Part shown: in pieces, positions 20,514-25,886 of the stretch
Numbering within the stretch: the first letter of the stretch is position 1
Layout of the letters: every line of letters starts with the position of its first letter
Assembly (NCBI RefSeq): GCF_000204055.1
Contig: NW_006768828.1
Span: 1-25,886 of the forward strand
Source of the DNA: Melampsora larici-populina 98AG31
Taxonomy: Eukaryota; Basidiomycota; Pucciniomycetes; Pucciniales; Melampsoraceae
DNA length: 25,886 nucleotides
Reading direction: 5' to 3'
Notes under the pieces: generated by a model
What the model saw: only the letters and a program-made list of their open reading frames with translations
Database searches by the model: none
Told to the model about the DNA's origin: nothing
Position numbers and translations under genes: made by a program

Positions 20514-21865
20514 TCACCTTTTGTTAAAGCAAAGTAAGTTGGAAATTGTTCCTTCGATGTCACAGTCAATTTGGCTGATCAGCGTTTTGGCAAGACTGGC
20601 ATTGTATGCGTAATGAATAAATGCATGGATGAAGTCTTTCCATAAATCAGAAGCCGGCGCTTGCATACTGAACTTATATTCATACACATAGCGCTCATTG
20701 CAAGCGTCAGTTGCCCTCCCACAGAAGTACCAACCGGGTTCGCCTTCACGTACCGGGCCAATGCTTTGCAAAAGCTTGGCCTCTTGAACCTGATTTCATA
20801 GATGTAATCAGTCTTGGTTGGAATGAAACAAAAGATGAGCAAGGTTAATGAGAAATACCTTTAGACCTCTTGCTTTGGAATACAAGTCTCCTAAATTATC
20901 GGTGTCATCACTCTCACCTTCAAGATGAAATAGCCACAAATCTCGAAGCTCATCTTGGAACAATTGCAACGCGTGAGTTACAAATAAATTGGCTTGGGCC
21001 ATGCTGAGTGCTTGTGAGCGGCCGGACGTCTTACTTATGTACCAATTGTGATGATATTTGGCCGTGAGGGACTTTGGTACGTTACCAACTTCCAAATCAA
21101 CAATCCTTGCCACCCATTGATGATCTCTTTGAACCACGCTCACTGCGGCTCCAAACTTATATACAACAAGGTCACTATAGTAGCCAGTAAAGTCCTGTGG
21201 ATCATAGATCGGTGGCTTGACACCTCGCACAACACTTGGCAGGGAGTAGATGAAGCCCGCCTGCGCCTTCAAAAGGTCTTCCCTCAGGAAGTTTTTGTCA
21301 CTATCTGGCAACGACAGATAGATAGGGAATCGAGTATTGTTAGTCCATTGTAATATGAATCCTGACGTAACAAATACTGACTCAACTTTGTTTGGTGTGA
21401 TCGGTGTGATCGGTGTGATCGGACCTATCGGAGTGATCGGCGCTCTTTCCACGAATAGTTTTTTCTCGACCATCGGTTTGCTCTATAAATGATATTAAAG
21501 AATTATAACGATGTATCAATGTCAGTAATTGGTAGTACAGTGAAAAATATATCTCTCTAGTAAGTAGACCATGAAAATACTCAACTTTCTGGTTCTAACA
21601 GGTGACATATCTTCATCTTACCTTTGATCGTTGATGTGGGACTGGGAGCAGATGACACGACTGATGACTCGCTGACATGATCAATGTCATCATCCACATC
21701 GTGTTTGCCAATTAATGGCCCACCAACAGGTCGTGCAAGGGATTCATGTTCCTCATCTACTGTTTCTGATACATGGGTAATGTCAGTGAATCCGGTATGG
21801 TCACTAATTGAAGTAGGTGGAGTTGATGGTTGAGTTTTCTTCGATGATCGAGTGCGAGAGGGCAT
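20514..21865 (-). CDS. KDZ-linked companion protein, unknown function (353 aa)
   Basis: My preferred model has four exons: 21865-21622, 21482-21387, 21304-20859 and 20789-20514 (354 codons including TGA), all GT-AG. The donor of intron 2 (GTTGAG) is weak. The first part (MPSRTRSSKKTQPS onward) is Ser/Thr/Asp-rich and disordered-looking, and exon 2 encodes (DHT)-type repeats. The remainder looks globular: DKNFLREDLLKAQAGF, YSDLVVYKFGAAVSVVQ, HQWVARIVDLEVG, QANLFVTHALQLFQDE, then GWYFCGRATDACNERYVYEY and WKDFIHAFIHYAY. I recognise no family, signal peptide or membrane segment. An alternative reading keeps exons 2 and 3 continuous from ATG 21473, with the repeat read as ITP, but exon 1 cannot then be joined in frame. 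The gene converges on the KDZ transposase and has no damage. Confidence 0.6.
21395..21439. repeat. In-frame 9-bp minisatellite
   Basis: Three perfect GTGTGATCG units plus two variants (GACCTATCG, GAGTGATCG). The 9-bp period preserves frame and encodes a three-residue repeat on the minus strand (DHT or ITP depending on the splice model). A lone related word, CGATCGGCGTGATC, occurs near 22290. Confidence 0.85.
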
Positions 21866-22760
21866 AGTAGCGAGATCTTTTTCCAAATAACTAATCAAGA
21901 GTGAATCCTGAATCAAACATGTTGGAGTTGATTAGCAATCATTTTATGATTCACACAAGTCGAAAAGCACACAAAGATAGGGAAATAAACTAGCCTCAAT
22001 GTTGACACAAGGTAATTGATAGAATTAACGTAAGGTAATGATCAGCGCACAGTATGGCACTGTATATGAGCACTGAATTCTTCTTAGACACACTTGACAT
22101 AGGAGTATGACTATTGAACTAAACTTCAAATTGGAGCACAGCACCCTTGCTTGCTCGGGTCTATCTTTCTCAAATATGGGTTTAGTGATTTGCAAACATA
22201 AGCGTACAAGTGGGATTGTCTGCTTTATGCTTGTAGTTTTGAAGGTTACTGGATTGATTTAATGATTCAGTAGGTATGATTAGTGCGTCCTCCACGATCG
22301 GCGTGATCTAGACAAACATACATAACGAAGATGGAATAATTGATGATATTGAAGAATAACGCTAGCGTCAAACAAGCGAAGTTAGTGGTTGACTTGTAGT
22401 TTGTAGATATATCAGGTAACAGCACCAAGGATGATTGATGATATCGGGTAGGTGGATATCTTTATCTGTGAAGATTACTACCTCCAATCTTTGCCGACAT
22501 CAAAGCAACATCCATGACTCACCCTTGGAATCTCTAATGGCAATTTCAAATGTTCATTAATTATTGTACAGCGGGATTTTTTTTTGCATTGCATAGGTTT
22601 TGCGCGAGCGAGCTACAGTAATTAGGGAGTATGATGAGAAAAGACATTAAGTGGAAAAACAATTATTTCATGTAATATGTACATTGAATGGTATGTACAT
22701 TGAAAGGAGATAACGGAAATTGAAGTTTCAGAAATAGAAATAGATAAATGAATCTGTGAA
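21866..22760. other. Spacer between the two companion genes
   Basis: AT-rich, with no supported gene on either strand. It should hold the promoter of the 353-residue protein gene (right side of that gene) and the 3' region of the cysteine-cluster gene. Confidence 0.45.
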
Positions 22761-24743
22761 TCACTTGTGTAACTTGACACGTTTTGTAGGACGAGGTGTA
22801 TATTCTTCTGCATTGACATTCTGGGTTTTGTGTGAATCCTTCCATTCCGATTTAAAGTGTTGTTTGCCTTCTTTGACGGTATGATCGGGGTTATCAATTG
22901 TGTAAGGGATCAATCTGGCTTCAGTGATTTCATCAAGCCATCGCCCGTAGGTAGACACTGTTGAACGCGCATATATATATGGTGTGCCAAATACCCTCTT
23001 CCATGCGTCTTTATAAGAGTATTTCTTTTTTTCATGCATAAATCTCAACATGTCCGACATCAATACTCCAGTAGGCCATTTCTCAGTTTCACACGTGTTG
23101 GAAGTCGAAGGCTGGGGATGATTTGTTGATCCAGAGGGGCGAGGAGCCGGAGTAGGACTGGATCTGGGTGATTGGGTACGTTCATCACGAGCTATGATTT
23201 GATCGGAATCATTGTTTTGATTGGACTCGTCTTCACTTGAATCGTCACTGATTACGTGGAGGTTTTTTAGGTTGATTTGATCAGTTGGATCAGCTGGTCG
23301 AGGCACCGGCTCCCTTGGTGAAAGATCTCGTGAAAGGAATCTTCGGATGTCCATGACACCTTTGGACACCTTTTTGACTGGTAGTAAATGTGAATCCATA
23401 TCTTTACATTCAAACTCGTCGAGTCCGGGGAACATGACAAGGAGTCTGTTACCGTCAAGCGAGGGAGAGCCAACTGAGTAGGATTCGACCATGGACATCC
23501 GCATGTCAACCTGCAGATAAGTAAAAAGACAAGTGTCGGTTAAGTTGAAGATGCAATATGTAGGATAAAGTTGACTCACCCAAGTCTGTATGTCGACGTG
23601 CCAAACTCGTAAATTCCCATTCCAGTCCTCACCGAGCTTGTCTTGAACCAGAGCCTTGAGATCTTCAGACTCTTCAAGTGCAAATGTGGGCCATTCAGGT
23701 ACGTATATCCTAAACACACGACAAACCTGTTTGTTCAAGTAAAAATAAGTAAGCTCATACATCCATGCGTATATTCAAAGGGCCAAGTGACACATACATC
23801 AACTTCAGGCCAAACGACCATTGTGATGTTGTTGCTAGCAGACTTTAGGTGTTCTTCTTTTTTTCGTTCGTTCGCTTGCTTCTTGATTGAGGTGGAGCGA
23901 AAGTTTCTAAATTCCGAAGCCGGGAGTCGTTCAATGAATGTGTGGCTAGCCTGTGTCTGGGCACTTGGTGTGATGAGAGGATTGTCGTCGCGAGCCTGCG
24001 TCGCTTGATGAGTTTGGGAGTTGGCCGCATTCGTGGTGGTGCTCGCTTCCTTGTTTTTTGTCTTACGTTGGTTTGTGTGTACAGAACACCCTACAGACTT
24101 TTTGTTGAGGTGGTAGCAGCACTATAAAATCATACCAGCATATATAAGTGTCAGAAGGATATGGCTACATTTATAATGACGGGTTTGACCTCTGAACATG
24201 CATTTACGCTGCAGTGCGTGTTCCTTTGCAGCTTATGACCTTGCGCAGTTTGCCCGTTGACACCTTCACATGGGTGATAGTTCTTGCCTCGCAATGGTTT
24301 GGTAGACTGAGTCGCCTGTTGTGTCACCGGTGGCGATGGCAATTGATTATTGTTCATTATCCTTGAAAAGTCCATAGGCAGATACGCGGATAACGATAGA
24401 GCGGAGTTGATTTCAATAATTTCGGAGTGAAATTTTTCTCGATGATACGTTCGAACGTAGCCTTTATCGTACTGGCACTGTGTGTTCATGATTAGTCAGT
24501 TACACAGTTGAGCAAAGCTTTATCTGTCCTTACCTTAATTCCAACTTTGGGATTTCGATGTGGCTGAGGAATATAATAAACAGTAGAATGGGGACGTCTT
24601 TTCTCGCAATTCTCGTTGAGGCAAACGAGTCCTGTCTTGTGGTCTTTGATTGGGGGGAAAGGTAAAGGTTGAAGGGGTTGAAGGGGTACAAGTTGATATT
24701 TTTTGGCAGCTTTCTTTGTAGGGCGAGTATTATTAGCAGGCAT
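22761..24743 (-). CDS. KDZ-linked cysteine-cluster protein (572 aa), intact
   Basis: Five exons, 24743-24534, 24477-24190, 24121-23798, 23726-23580 and 23510-22761, give 573 codons with stop. All four introns are GT-AG and all are phase 0. The N-terminus (MPANNTRPTKKAAKK) is basic. A first Cys pair (CLNENC) lies near residues 40-50. A dense zinc-binding-like cluster spans the exon 2/3 junction (HCSVNACSE then CCYHLNKKSVGCSVH), giving C-x4-C-x2-CC-x2-H...C-x2-H. From memory, similar Cys-rich proteins recur in basidiomycete genomes, but I cannot name a family. The middle has VVWPEVD and VCRVFRIYVPEWP, and the region near residue 400 is Ser/Pro/Asp-rich. The end contains TGVLMSDMLRFMHEKKKY, DAWKRVFGTPYIYARS and TVSTYGRWLDEI, possibly a DNA- or protein-binding module, then a basic tail. 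No damage was seen. Likely nuclear. Confidence 0.72.
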
Positions 24744-24931
24744 TTCTGTTAACTCAAAGCACGAGATGAATATGAAGGTAACTTGATGACCTTGCATCGT
24801 CCCGTGCAATGTCTCCGTTCTTGATAAATGTAAAGTTGGGTGGGAATTCTACAACGAATGATCTGATCAATTGGGCGGGGGAATGATTGTCGTTGATGAT
24901 CAAGTGTTTGACATTCCCAAAGTGTCAAATC

Positions 24932-25197
24932 TTAATAATGAAATGTATAGCTGCGTCTGATGGGATACTGGCCCGATTCCAGCTCGGTTTGGCTTGCCCG
25001 ACTTGGCTCGAAAATTTCATCGTCCTTCGCATGTTCTCTCAATTCCAACACCAGGGTCCCTCGGGCCGCTTTGACTTTGAGGTCCATCTCACGCCACTTG
25101 AGGTTCAACTCATCCTGCATGATATGATGCTTCAGCTCAGCTTCCTTAATGGGCTTCATAGGCATCTTGTATATGGGATCCAAAGAGAGTTTATCAA
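24932..25197 (-). CDS. Possible exon encoding a charged helical segment, unassigned
   Basis: After a TATGTAG acceptor at 25199-25198 the frame stays open to a stop at 24932. The product is rich in Lys/Glu/Leu (MKPIKEAELKHHIMQDELN, then LKWREMDLKVK) and would form a long amphipathic or coiled-coil helix of the kind found at the C-termini of some transposon-encoded DNA-binding proteins. An upstream donor (CAAG|GTATGT near 25257) would give a 60-bp intron, but I could not build a convincing exon before it. The right inverted-repeat copy lies inside this frame. It could be the remnant of a gene from another element. Confidence 0.3.
24989..25022 (-). repeat. Right member of the inverted repeat flanking the KDZ gene cluster
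   Basis: On the minus strand it reads CGATGAAATTTTCGAGCC, then AGTCGGG and CAAGCCAA, pointing inward toward the left copy. No target duplication was recognised outside either copy. It overlaps a weak minus-strand open frame (24932-25197), so shared coding ancestry is an alternative. Confidence 0.6.
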
Positions 25198-25886
25198 CTA
25201 CATATTTAGAATGTAACGGCTCATGCCATTGCAGTCAAAGGTTTGCTCGACATACCTTGGCTCCCAAGTTTCGAGATGGCTAAAAGTTAACTTGAAGACG
25301 AGACTGTCGAAGATGAGATGTGCGTGTTCAATGGTTTTTGCTGTTATCGCAGGAGATAGAGTAAGCTTTATGTTATCTCGTTTCAGGTCAGCGGTCACGG
25401 ATGATAAGCAATATTGGAAAAGAAGTGTTCTAACCTGTTATCGCGTAAGTTCTCCTTTTCTTAATTCGGATTGGTTACGATGCTGGTTGATGAGTCATCA
25501 AATATTCCGTTCGGAGAGCAACTAAACTCACGGTTTTGGCTAATTGGGAGATCCAGCCATATGACATGATCTTATGGCTTCACATTTGGACTCTATAATC
25601 GCATGCTTTCATGCGATAATGCAGGATCCACATCATGCGCCATTACACAGGCTGTATATGTACATGCATATATGGCTTACTTCGAGTCATCCCATGAGTA
25701 TACTACGGCTTCTGCAGAGGCCAGAGGGGGTTTTGCACACGAAATCAGGACTGGACGCCGAAAAGATCTGTAATGAGCTGGAGGGGGCAAGAATGCCAAA
25801 ATATTTCGTTTTGCGCGTGCCCAGTCCGCTGATCGCGTGCGCTGCCGTGCTGAGAGAAAACCCGGCATCTGTTCCTGACTTTCTTT
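25198..25886. other. Right edge of the window; no supported gene
   Basis: Weak exon-like pieces occur on both strands (for example plus 25388-25441 between a TTTCAG acceptor and a GTAAGT donor), but none has a recognisable product. A hairpin, ATCGCATG (25598-25605) with CATGCGAT (25610-25617), lies in it. The last 150 bp are more GC-rich and could begin another gene or element. Confidence 0.4.

Noticed and set aside
1..25886. tRNA, rRNA or CRISPR features
   Set aside because: No tRNA B-box with a matching A-box, no rRNA-like conserved stretch, and no regularly spaced identical repeats were seen.

Overview
The window looks like a transposon-rich stretch of a basidiomycete genome, most likely a rust fungus (Pucciniales). 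Evidence: genes with several short GT-AG introns (about 45-100 bp), moderate A+T, and the mix of hAT, Mutator-like (MULE), CACTA-like and KDZ-type elements. No ordinary housekeeping gene, rRNA, tRNA or CRISPR array was recognised. The species assignment is inference.

Layout. (1) 1-980: minus-strand first exon of a gene that runs off the left edge, resembling the N-terminus of the hAT gene further right. (2) 1.0-1.25 kb: a dense field of short palindromes. (3) 2.1-3.3 kb: a 5'-truncated hAT transposase on the plus strand. (4) 3.4-3.6 kb: a GC-rich, inverted-repeat-rich segment that marks a junction. (5) 3.6-6.1 kb: a second hAT transposase on the minus strand, readable through eight exons and cut off inside its eighth intron at that junction. 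(6) 6.4-7.2 kb: a chain of hairpins. (7) 7.5-12.8 kb: a large MULE transposase gene on the minus strand with a SWIM zinc finger and a very long proline-rich tail. It is dead by one nonsense codon and by insertion of a 1,299-bp CACTA-like element (10593-11891) with 40-bp terminal inverted repeats and a 3-bp target duplication. Removing the element restores the reading frame exactly. (8) 13.5-15.3 kb: a second TIR element of about 1.75 kb.

Both TIR elements carry pieces that look like captured host genes with introns. One has an Arg/Ser/Asp-rich fragment. The other has an RRM RNA-binding domain rebuilt from three exon pieces, including a 12-nt microexon. They behave like Pack-type elements.

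(9) 16.9-25.0 kb: a KDZ island. It holds an intact five-exon KDZ transposase (664 codons, two cysteine clusters, D/D/E residues present) and two minus-strand genes that are also open through all inferred splices: a 353-residue protein of unknown function and a 572-residue cysteine-cluster protein. A 34-35 bp near-identical inverted repeat flanks the three genes (16896-16930 and 24989-25022) and may mark the element's ends. The older hAT and MULE genes are broken while the KDZ island genes are whole, which suggests the island is the youngest and possibly still active component. The two companion genes are the best candidates for an undescribed system linked to this transposon.

All splice models were worked out by eye from reading frame and GT-AG sites. 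None has been tested against transcripts or databases.
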